From NCBI GenBank assembly GCA_964410725.1, contig CAYPID010000023.1, forward strand, positions 1-35,796: a stretch of 35,796 bases of DNA, read 5' to 3'. Both the position numbers and the translations under genes were made by a program. Source of the DNA: CALAZP01 sp964410725. Lineage in GTDB: Bacteria; Bacteroidota; Bacteroidia; Chitinophagales; Saprospiraceae. Under the pieces are notes generated by a model. The model was not told the origin of the DNA. It searched no databases and saw nothing but the letters and a program-made list of their open reading frames with translations. Shown here piece by piece: positions 8,246 to 16,113 of the stretch. Within the stretch, counting starts at the first letter, position 1. The number at the start of each line of letters is the position of its first letter.

Positions 8246-11200
8246 TTAAAAGGTTACATTAACACCAAAGGTATATGTCTTAGGTAATGGGAAAGCACCG
8301 TATTGAACCCCTCCGATTTCAGGGGTGTCACCACTCATACTCTTGAAGTAATGTAAGTTGCTACCCGTAGCAAAAATATTTACCCGACTTACAATATTGT
8401 TTAGCAATCTTTCTGGAACATTGTAATTCAAAGTCAATTCTCTAATGGCTAAATAATCACCTTTCTCCCAAAATTTATTATTTCCGTAATTCTGTAAACT
8501 ACCAGAAGATTCATTGCCCCTCCAGACATTTCGAGTTCCATTAACAAATACAAATCTCGGCCATTCTGCATTGGGATTATCCGGTGTCCAGGAATCTAAA
8601 ACCTCCACTGGCTGTGCTAAGTTACCTTGAGTCTGAGCATACCCTTTGTTTTTGATGTGGTTCCAAACCATATGACCCACAGCAAAATCAGCCTTTACAT
8701 ACAGACTGAAATTCTTGTAACTTACGGAATTAGAAAATCCGCCCACTAAAGTAGGTGTGGTTCTACCAATCACCTCTCTATCCAAATAATTGATGGTTCC
8801 ATCACCATTGACATCTTTCCATTTTACATCACCTGCCCATCTTCTGTTTCGACTAAAACCAGGCATGTATTGGTCTGTAATTTCATTATCTGCATCAGCC
8901 TCAGCTTGAGAGGAATAAATCCCTTCTTGAATAAAAGCAACGATTAAATCTCCTCCAAATCTTTGGCCTTCTTGCAAACCTCCAACCCACTCAACTTGAC
9001 CTGTCTCAGGATTCCAAATTTCTGTACCGCCCTGCCTATTCAAATCATTGTCATTTTCAGGTAACTGAACTACATAATTCCTGTTAGAAGTTAATGTAGC
9101 TCCAAAATTCCATATCAAATCACCCTTTCTTACAATATCGGCATTCAACTCCAATTCAAAACCTCTATTTCGTAAAGTACCGTTATTAGTGGTAATGGAA
9201 CTAAATCCAGTGTAGAAGGGCAATAAAAGAGGTGCTAACTTGTCTTTAATATCTCGAGAATAAATGTCTGTAATGATATTCAACCTATTATTCAAGATAG
9301 AAACATCAAAACCTACATTGAAAGTAGTTGACTTTTCCCACAACAAATCCAAAATTGGTAATCCAGAATTAGCATATCCGGTTTGACCATCGTACACCCC
9401 AGTTGAACCATAAGAACCATAAACTCCAAAGTTGCTCAATACATTTTGATTTCCATTCACCCCATAACTAACTCTTGGTTTGAATCTGTCAAACACATTA
9501 GCCAATCCTGAATTGGCGAAAAAAGGCTCATTGTGAAGATTCCAACCAAAAGAAACACCTGGGAAAAAATCAAACTTATTATTCCCTAATCTTGATGATC
9601 CATCATTTCTAAATGTTAAACCCAACAAGAAACGATTATCGTACTCATATAAAGCCCGACCAAAAAAGGAAGTCAATACATATCCAGTTTCGAAACTATA
9701 GGGAATACCATTAGCTTCTGCCCCTGCGTTAAGCGTTTGAATCAAATCCGTTGGAGAGTTTCTCGTACCCGCTGAAGTATTGTAAAAGTAGTCGCTGAAA
9801 TATTCGGAACCTGCTAAAACATTTAAATTGTGCTTACCCAACTGCTTCTCGTAATTTAACGTACCCGTTAACTGATTTCTTAGGGTTCTCGACAAACTAA
9901 CAGATGCATTGCGGGTATTTCTCAAAGGACCAGTAGTACTACCTACTCTATAGGCTTTGTCAAAATTCGCATTGTGATTATTAATAGTAAAGTGACTTCC
10001 TGTTACCTTAAAAATCAAATTATCTACTATACTCCAACTGATGCCAGCAACAGCTGATAACCGTTGCTCTAAATTATTGCGAACGAATTTATCTTGATAG
10101 TATAATGGATTCCCAAACCCCTGATTCTGCCCAACAGCATACACATTGGAAAAAGTGCCATCGGGATTGGAATCAAAAGTTCTCGCCGTGGGTGCCTGTC
10201 CCTGAAACCTACGAAATACCATATCATCACTTCCTAGAGGACTTAATCCTAGATTAGAGTGAGAATATAATACATTCGCATTAGCAGTGAGATTGTCCGC
10301 AATCTTGTAAGAGCCACTTAATTTGGCAGAGTACCGCTTGAAGCCTGAACCCAATACCAATCCGTCATTGTCTAAAAGTCCCAATCCTAAATAGTAAGTA
10401 CCTTGCTCATTACCTCCATCAAAAGATAAATAATGATCTTGGGTAAAACTGTTTTGGTAGATTCTATCACCAACCCCTTGATTATCATAAAAGAGAATAC
10501 TTCTGGAAGGATCTAATACATCCGGTATAGATTGCCACCCCGGTTGATTCAATAAATACCTATTGGCATCTGTTAGCAACTGCGTGGTAAAAGGATCATT
10601 GGTTGAATTATTACCAGTACCAGCTCCTTGATTGGCATCCAAAAAAGCACCAAAAGCACCTGGATTATTATTGGCCTCTCTAAACCACGCAATTGATTGT
10701 CGATTGTAATTGATGTGGTCTTCTGCGCCCAAATACTGTTGATCATTTCGCTCCTGATTTGAGCTGTATTTAAACTTATAATTAACGGAAGATTTACCTT
10801 TTTTACCAGACTTAGTGGTAATTAAAATAACCCCATTAGCGGATCTAGCTCCATAAATAGCAGTAGCAGCCGCATCCTTCAATACCTCAATTGACTCGAT
10901 ATCATCCGAGTTCAAAGCGTAAAATGAACTGGGAATACCATCTACTAAAATAAGAGGAGCATCCCCCTCACTAAAATTAGTTCCCCCTCTCATTACGATT
11001 CTCGGAGTAGAACCAGGTTGTCCCGTGGTGTTGGTCACCCTCAATCCAGCAACCGTTCCCTGTAAGGCAGTGGCTGCGTTGGATCGAGTGGAAGTTTCCA
11101 AAATACGTGTATCTAATTTCGAAATCGAAGTAGTCAAATTGGTTCGCTTCTGTGATCCATATCCTGTTACAACTACCTCATCTAATTGCTGAAGATCTGG

Positions 11201-11491
11201 CAATAATCTAATGGAAACCGCCAAAGCAGCACCTAATACATAATCCTGATTGACATATCCTATATAGCTCACCTGCAAGGTATCTCCGACAGAAGCCTCT
11301 ATAGAAAATTGACCATCAAAATCTGTTACCGTTCCCACACTGGTATTTTTGACCAATATGGTAGCTCCGATTAATGGCTGGTTGTCATCAGCTGAGACCA
11401 CCGAACCAGAATAAGCCTGGCTCTGAGCAAATCCGACAATCGGAATACTCATTAAGCCTATCAGCATACCTAAAAAAATACTTTTCCTCAT
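8246..11491 (-). CDS. SusC/RagA-family TonB-dependent outer-membrane transporter
   Basis: This 1081-aa outer-membrane barrel imports glycan products using TonB energy. It has a signal peptide (about residues 1-22, ending GFAQ). A carboxypeptidase-regulatory-like domain follows (about 28-105, YSGSVVSADDNQPLIGATI through FDGQFSIEASVG). The SusC hallmark LDEVVVTGYGSQKR and the plug domain come next (about 115-230, with VDGIPSSFYALNSDDIESIE and VLKDAAATAIYGARSANG). The long beta-barrel ends in an aromatic residue, VNVTF. Length is normal for SusC proteins. It is the first gene of susC-susD-(hairpin)-nanA. A 22-bp palindromic site shared with the sialidase promoter sits 42 bp before its start codon, so the same regulator probably controls both. 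Confidence 0.96.
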   Translation of the reverse strand: MRKSIFLGMLIGLMSIPIVGFAQSQAYSGSVVSADDNQPLIGATILVKNTSVGTVTDFDGQFSIEASVGDTLQVSYIGYVNQDYVLGAALAVSIRLLPDLQQLDEVVVTGYGSQKRTNLTTSISKLDTRILETSTRSNAATALQGTVAGLRVTNTTGQPGSTPRIVMRGGTNFSEGDAPLILVDGIPSSFYALNSDDIESIEVLKDAAATAIYGARSANGVILITTKSGKKGKSSVNYKFKYSSNQERNDQQYLGAEDHINYNRQSIAWFREANNNPGAFGAFLDANQGAGTGNNSTNDPFTTQLLTDANRYLLNQPGWQSIPDVLDPSRSILFYDNQGVGDRIYQNSFTQDHYLSFDGGNEQGTYYLGLGLLDNDGLVLGSGFKRYSAKLSGSYKIADNLTANANVLYSHSNLGLSPLGSDDMVFRRFQGQAPTARTFDSNPDGTFSNVYAVGQNQGFGNPLYYQDKFVRNNLEQRLSAVAGISWSIVDNLIFKVTGSHFTINNHNANFDKAYRVGSTTGPLRNTRNASVSLSRTLRNQLTGTLNYEKQLGKHNLNVLAGSEYFSDYFYNTSAGTRNSPTDLIQTLNAGAEANGIPYSFETGYVLTSFFGRALYEYDNRFLLGLTFRNDGSSRLGNNKFDFFPGVSFGWNLHNEPFFANSGLANVFDRFKPRVSYGVNGNQNVLSNFGVYGSYGSTGVYDGQTGYANSGLPILDLLWEKSTTFNVGFDVSILNNRLNIITDIYSRDIKDKLAPLLLPFYTGFSSITTNNGTLRNRGFELELNADIVRKGDLIWNFGATLTSNRNYVVQLPENDNDLNRQGGTEIWNPETGQVEWVGGLQEGQRFGGDLIVAFIQEGIYSSQAEADADNEITDQYMPGFSRNRRWAGDVKWKDVNGDGTINYLDREVIGRTTPTLVGGFSNSVSYKNFSLYVKADFAVGHMVWNHIKNKGYAQTQGNLAQPVEVLDSWTPDNPNAEWPRFVFVNGTRNVWRGNESSGSLQNYGNNKFWEKGDYLAIRELTLNYNVPERLLNNIVSRVNIFATGSNLHYFKSMSGDTPEIGGVQYGAFPLPKTYTFGVNVTF

Positions 11492-11532
11492 AGTTTCTAA
11501 ATTTTAAAAATTGTTCCAAAAGACAAGATATG

Positions 11533-11554
11533 AATTATGTTATACATAATACAA
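11533..11554. promoter_or_regulatory. Putative GntR/FCD operator upstream of susC
   Basis: The inverted repeat TTATGT-TAT-ACATAA (11535-11549), with AA before it and TACAA after it, matches the site at 4657-4678 at 20 of 22 positions; only the two central bases differ. An extra half-site, ACATAATA, follows at 11558-11565, 14 bp from the first copy of the same octamer. The location 42 bp before the susC start codon fits repression by the GntR/FCD regulator encoded within the locus. Confidence 0.75.
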
Positions 11555-11659
11555 GAAACATAATAAAAAAATCTCTTTTGGGTAATTTTTGGTTTACATC
11601 TCTTTATTTGAAAGTTGGGTATTAGGCAGTTACCCATTAGTCTTCTTTAAATTAATTGA

Positions 11660-11667
11660 TATTTTTG
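11660..11667 (+). promoter_or_regulatory. Candidate metF promoter -7 element
   Basis: TATTTTTG matches the Bacteroidota -7 consensus TAnnTTTG and ends 18 bp before the metF start codon. No convincing -33 TTTG is seen at the usual spacing. An inverted repeat, TGGGTA (11616-11621) and TACCCA (11631-11636), lies just upstream. Confidence 0.45.
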
Positions 11668-11685
11668 CTGTACAAAATCACCCAA

Positions 11686-12642
11686 ATGAAAGTCACACAG
11701 TATTTTGAAAAAGCAGGGGACCGAACTTTAGTATCTTTTGAGGTGCTACCACCAATGAAAGGTGGCAGTATGAAAGCTATTTTTGACACCCTAGATCCTC
11801 TAATGGAATTTAAACCTCCCTTTATTGACGTGACTTATCATAGGGAAGAATATATTTACACCAGAAAAGATACCGGCTATTACGAAAAAACTGCTTATCG
11901 AAAAAGACCAGGAACTGTAGGAATTTGTGCAGCAATTGTACATAGATACGGTGTAGATGCAGTACCCCATTTAATATGTGGAGGCTTTACCGTCGAGGAT
12001 ACTGAAAACGCCTTAATAGATCTTAATTTCCTCAACATCAATAATGTCCTTGCTCTAAGAGGGGATGCCCGATTATTTGAAGGCAGATTTATTCCGGAGC
12101 CCAATGGTCATCAGTACGCATTAGATTTGGTCAAGCAAATTGTCCAAATGAACCAAGGCAAGTATCTGGATGCTAATATCCATAACGGAGAAAAAACCGA
12201 TTTTTGCATTGGAATTGCAGGTTATCCAGAAAAACATTTTGAAGCCCCCAACCTAACACTTGATCTGGAAGCAACCAAAGCTAAGGTCGATGCAGGAGCC
12301 GACTATATTGTTACTCAGATGTTTTTCGACAATCAGAAATACTTTGATTACGTTCAAGCATGCAGAGATATAGGTATTAATGTCCCTATCGTTCCAGGTC
12401 TGAAGCCCTTGACCAAACTATATCAACTCAACGCCATCCCACGACACTTCTACATAGATTTACCCATGGACTTGGTCAATGCCATCCAAGATGCCCAAAC
12501 TCCTGAAGCCCGACGCCAAGTTGGTGTGGAATGGTGCATCATGCAATCTAAAGAATTGAAAGAGTTTGGCGTACCTTGCCTTCACTACTATACCATGGGC
12601 GACGCCGGAACCATCAGAGAAATCGCAGAAGCTGTATTCTAG
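11686..12642 (+). CDS. metF: Methylenetetrahydrofolate reductase
   Basis: This 318-aa cytoplasmic flavoenzyme reduces 5,10-methylene-THF to 5-methyl-THF, the methyl donor for methionine synthesis. Landmarks are the N-terminal SFEVLPPMKGG, ALRGD in the FAD-binding region, ADYIVTQMFFD and PGLKPLTK. I chose the ATG at 11686 (MKVTQYF). An in-frame ATG at 11656 would add ten residues that lie over the likely -7 promoter box. The C-terminus is short, as in bacterial MetF, with no regulatory extension of the eukaryotic kind. The gene converges on the sulfurtransferase gene, and their ends overlap by 4 bp. Confidence 0.95.
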   Translation: MKVTQYFEKAGDRTLVSFEVLPPMKGGSMKAIFDTLDPLMEFKPPFIDVTYHREEYIYTRKDTGYYEKTAYRKRPGTVGICAAIVHRYGVDAVPHLICGGFTVEDTENALIDLNFLNINNVLALRGDARLFEGRFIPEPNGHQYALDLVKQIVQMNQGKYLDANIHNGEKTDFCIGIAGYPEKHFEAPNLTLDLEATKAKVDAGADYIVTQMFFDNQKYFDYVQACRDIGINVPIVPGLKPLTKLYQLNAIPRHFYIDLPMDLVNAIQDAQTPEARRQVGVEWCIMQSKELKEFGVPCLHYYTMGDAGTIREIAEAVF

Positions 12643-13499
12643 TCCATTTTCTCAATTTTTCTCTCAGAATCAGTAATCCAATGACTCCAAGAACCTGGAT
12701 ACATCTTAGCAGTATTGATTCCTGCCAGACTTAATGCAAGGACATTAAAACAAGCAGTAACCCCAGATCCACAATAACAAACAATATCTTTTTCCGTCTC
12801 CATTCCTTCTAGTGCCATAAAATTTTTGGCAATCGACATGGGGTTTTTCCAATACCCTTCTGCATCCAGATGAGAGAAATGCGGCATATTAACCGCCCCT
12901 GGAATATGCCCCGCCACAGGGTCAATCGGTTCCACCAACCCTTTATACCGATCCTGGCTGCGCGCATCAATTAACAACCCTTTTCGCCTACCACGGCTAA
13001 TGGCTTCTACTTCTTCAGCCGTTACCCACATTTCTTCGCGTTCCTGAGGCTTGAATAACCTGCCCTCCACCAAGGGCGGAGTCGTTACACTGATTTCTGA
13101 ACCATCTTTCACCCACGCCTGATATCCACCATCCAATACAGCAACTGCATCATGCCCCAACCATTTAAGCATCCACCACAATCTCGAAGCAATCGCCCCT
13201 CCCATGTCGTCATAAACGATCACCTGTATTTGTTCATCAATTCCCCAGGCCCCCAATTTTTGGGATAAAACGTCCACCTTCGGTAAAGGATGCCTGCCGG
13301 AACTACCAGGAGTAATTGGTCCAGATAGATCCTCGTCCAAATGGGCATAGTGTGCATGAGGAATATGTCCTTCCGCATACATTCTTCCACCTGCCCCCGG
13401 ATCGTTCAACCTAAACCTACAATCGATAACCACCACTTGCTTGGCCTTATCCTCTATAAATTCCTTTAATAAGGCTACATTTATAATCGTTTCGTACAT
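12639..13499 (-). CDS. sseA: Sulfurtransferase, 3-mercaptopyruvate type (tandem rhodanese)
   Basis: This 286-aa protein has two rhodanese domains. The N-terminal one is inactive and structural (VVVIDCRFRLNDPGAG, then YAEGHIPHAHYAHLDEDLSG). The C-terminal one carries the catalytic Cys243 in the loop CGSGVTA (243-249). A GSGVTA loop is typical of 3-mercaptopyruvate sulfurtransferases, while thiosulfate-specific rhodaneses have a more basic loop. GHIPGAVNMPH marks the second domain. It transfers sulfane sulfur from mercaptopyruvate to thiols or cyanide. A Shine-Dalgarno-like AAAGGAAG lies just before the ATG. The protein has no signal peptide, so it is cytoplasmic. Confidence 0.9.
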   Translation of the reverse strand: MYETIINVALLKEFIEDKAKQVVVIDCRFRLNDPGAGGRMYAEGHIPHAHYAHLDEDLSGPITPGSSGRHPLPKVDVLSQKLGAWGIDEQIQVIVYDDMGGAIASRLWWMLKWLGHDAVAVLDGGYQAWVKDGSEISVTTPPLVEGRLFKPQEREEMWVTAEEVEAISRGRRKGLLIDARSQDRYKGLVEPIDPVAGHIPGAVNMPHFSHLDAEGYWKNPMSIAKNFMALEGMETEKDIVCYCGSGVTACFNVLALSLAGINTAKMYPGSWSHWITDSERKIEKMD

Positions 13500-13569
13500 C
13501 TTCCTTTTTTTGATAAAATTAGCTTAAATTAAATATTTTGTGTTTTTGACCTTCAAAAAATATACAACC

Positions 13570-16104
13570 ATGAGTAGGATGTTTTTTACCCTTTGTGGAA
13601 TCCTCTGGCTAACTGTGCTCAGAGGACAGTTACAATCACCCAATGACTTTTTACCCCACTCCGTAGGATCCCAATTTACACCTCACCACATGTTGGTAGA
13701 TTATATGTATCACGTGGCAGCCAATAGCCCCCTGGTTCAAATAAAAGAATACGGCACTACCAATGAAGATCGCCCACTTTTACTATTGACCATCAGCAGT
13801 GAAGAAAACCTACAAAATCTAGAAGACATCCGACTTAATAACCTTTACAAAACAGGTTTACTGGATGGTAGTAATAACCCTGAATTAGATAAGGCAATCG
13901 TTTGGCTCTCCTTTAGCGTACACGGCAATGAAGCCTCCGGAAGCGAAAGTTCCATGCTCATTCTATACGATTTAGTCAACCCCAACAATACCACTACCAA
14001 AAAATGGTTGGATAATACAGTAGTTGTTTTTGATCCCTCCATCAATCCAGATGGCTATGATCGATTCACCCATTGGTTTAGGCAAGTCAGCCACCTAATT
14101 CCAGATGCGCATCCACAAGCTAGGGAACAATCCGAACCCTGGCCCGGCGGAAGAGTTAACCATTATTATTTTGACCTCAATAGAGATTGGGCTTGGCAGA
14201 CCCAAGTGGAGTCGCAACAGAGAATCGCCCAGTACCACCAATGGATGCCTCATGTCCATGTCGATTTTCATGAAATGGGTGCCAATAGTCCCTATTTCTT
14301 CGCTCCCGCTGCCAAACCTATGCACGAATACATCACTCCATGGCAGAAATCATTCCAAGAAATTATAGGAAAAAATAACGCCAAATATTTCGAAAAAAAT
14401 GGCTGGCTTTACTTTACCAAAGAGGTCTTTGACCTACTTTACCCCAGCTATGGAGATACCTGGCCCACCTATAACGGGGCCATAGGAATGACTTTTGAAC
14501 AAGGAGCCTCCCGAAGTAGGGCCTACCAACTGGCCAATGGAGAAACACTCACCTTATTAGATAGGGTAAAACACCATCATGCTGCAGCACTCTCTACCAT
14601 CGAAGCAGCTCACCTCAATCAACAAAAATTAGTTTCTGAATTTGCTAATTACTTCCAACAATCCATCCAAAAACCCTTCGGTCCCTACAACACCTATTTG
14701 ATTAAATCCAACAATGCACCACATCGAATCCAAGCACTAACAGCTTTACTTGAAAAAAATAAAATAGCCTATGGTTTGGCTGGAGCTACCCACAACATAA
14801 AGAATGCGTTGAATTACAACAATCATCAGTTACAATCGATTGATATTGATCCCAATGACTTAATCATCTCAGCTCACCAACCTAAATCGGTACTCACTCA
14901 AGTATTATTGGATCCCGATACCTATATCGAAGACTCATTAACCTATGACATTACCGCTTGGTCCTTACCCTATGTCTATGGTTTACAGGCCTATGCCATC
15001 AAGGACAGAATCCTCCCGCTGGAACCTTATTCCCCCACTTCCATAAATTATGCTAATGTCGATGAAGAAGTTATACCCTACGCCTTTATTGCCAAGTGGG
15101 AAGCACTGAATAACGCCGAATTCTTGGCTGCACTGTCCAAAGAAGGCATCTTAGCCAGAGTAGCTATGGAACCTTTTTCCCTTTCGGGAAAAAAATACGA
15201 AAGGGGTACTTTGGTCATCACCCAAGCTGACAATTTAAAAATAGGCGAAAGCCTTTCCACCAAAGTTTGGAATGCAGCCAAAGCACACCAACAAAGCATC
15301 ACCCCAGTTCAATCTGGATTTGCAGAACAAGGACCAGATTTGGGATCACGTAAGTTTCAATTGCTTCAAAACCCTAAAGTAGTCGTTTTGGCGGGCGATG
15401 GCGTATCTTCTAACAGTTATGGCCAGATTTGGCATTTCTTTGAACAGACCCTTCAATATCCTTTCCATACCCTGGAAGCCAACAATTTGGGCAGGGCAAA
15501 TCTCACTTCTTACAATACCCTCATTCTACCAGAAGGACGCTACCGGTTAAACAATGGAGATAAAGAAAAATTAATAAGTTGGATCAATCAGGGTGGTCGT
15601 GTGATAGCCATAGGAAGTGCCAATAGAATATTTGCCAATGAAAGTGACTACGCTTTGACTGAATTCAACAGCGCCCAATCAGAAAAACGAAACCAAGAGG
15701 AGAGGTCCAATCAGGTAGAAGCCGAAAGATTAATGCCCTATGCTGATAAAAGACGCAATAGCGCCGCAGATAACATTCCTGGTGCTTTTTTCAAACTTCA
15801 TCTAGATCATACCCACCCTTTAGGTTTTGGCCTAGATCCCACTTTCTTCACCCTCAAAAACAGCGAATTGGCCTATCAACATCTCGATGGAGCGGATAAT
15901 GTAGGTTACCTTAAAGAGGATTTGATGGTCATAGGTTTTGCAGGAAGTCGAATCAAGGAAAAATTAAAAAATACAACCACCTACGCAGTGGAGTCGAAAG
16001 GAAGAGGTGCAGTCATCTACTTAATCGATAATCCTCTTTTCCGATCTTTCTGGGAAAATGGAAAATTTCTTTTCAGTAATGCTTTATTTTTCGCAGGACA
16101 ATAA
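13570..16104 (+). CDS. M14-family zinc metallopeptidase, secreted, with C-terminal GATase-like domain
   Basis: From the ATG at 13570 (MSRMFFTLCG, the start of a signal peptide) this is an 844-aa exported peptidase; a start 30 bp upstream adds charged residues before the signal. The M14 zinc site is complete: HGNE (His118 and Glu121), His234 in VDFHEMG, and catalytic Glu310 in MTFEQGASRSR. Substrate-binding motifs NPDG and NRDW are also present. After the catalytic domain a region around VVVLAGDGVSSNSYGQIW and TLILPEGRYR resembles a class I glutamine amidotransferase-like fold. That fold is known in large Bacteroidota M14 proteins and is probably non-catalytic here. It precedes, by 9 bp, another secreted protease gene, so the two may be co-transcribed for extracellular protein breakdown. 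Substrate specificity cannot be inferred. Confidence 0.92.
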   Translation: MSRMFFTLCGILWLTVLRGQLQSPNDFLPHSVGSQFTPHHMLVDYMYHVAANSPLVQIKEYGTTNEDRPLLLLTISSEENLQNLEDIRLNNLYKTGLLDGSNNPELDKAIVWLSFSVHGNEASGSESSMLILYDLVNPNNTTTKKWLDNTVVVFDPSINPDGYDRFTHWFRQVSHLIPDAHPQAREQSEPWPGGRVNHYYFDLNRDWAWQTQVESQQRIAQYHQWMPHVHVDFHEMGANSPYFFAPAAKPMHEYITPWQKSFQEIIGKNNAKYFEKNGWLYFTKEVFDLLYPSYGDTWPTYNGAIGMTFEQGASRSRAYQLANGETLTLLDRVKHHHAAALSTIEAAHLNQQKLVSEFANYFQQSIQKPFGPYNTYLIKSNNAPHRIQALTALLEKNKIAYGLAGATHNIKNALNYNNHQLQSIDIDPNDLIISAHQPKSVLTQVLLDPDTYIEDSLTYDITAWSLPYVYGLQAYAIKDRILPLEPYSPTSINYANVDEEVIPYAFIAKWEALNNAEFLAALSKEGILARVAMEPFSLSGKKYERGTLVITQADNLKIGESLSTKVWNAAKAHQQSITPVQSGFAEQGPDLGSRKFQLLQNPKVVVLAGDGVSSNSYGQIWHFFEQTLQYPFHTLEANNLGRANLTSYNTLILPEGRYRLNNGDKEKLISWINQGGRVIAIGSANRIFANESDYALTEFNSAQSEKRNQEERSNQVEAERLMPYADKRRNSAADNIPGAFFKLHLDHTHPLGFGLDPTFFTLKNSELAYQHLDGADNVGYLKEDLMVIGFAGSRIKEKLKNTTTYAVESKGRGAVIYLIDNPLFRSFWENGKFLFSNALFFAGQ

Positions 16105-16113
16105 GAAAACTAG

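Noticed and set aside
11492..11685. SAM-type riboswitch before metF
   Set aside because: The only visible stems are short and lie upstream of the likely -7 box; no conserved riboswitch core could be recognised.
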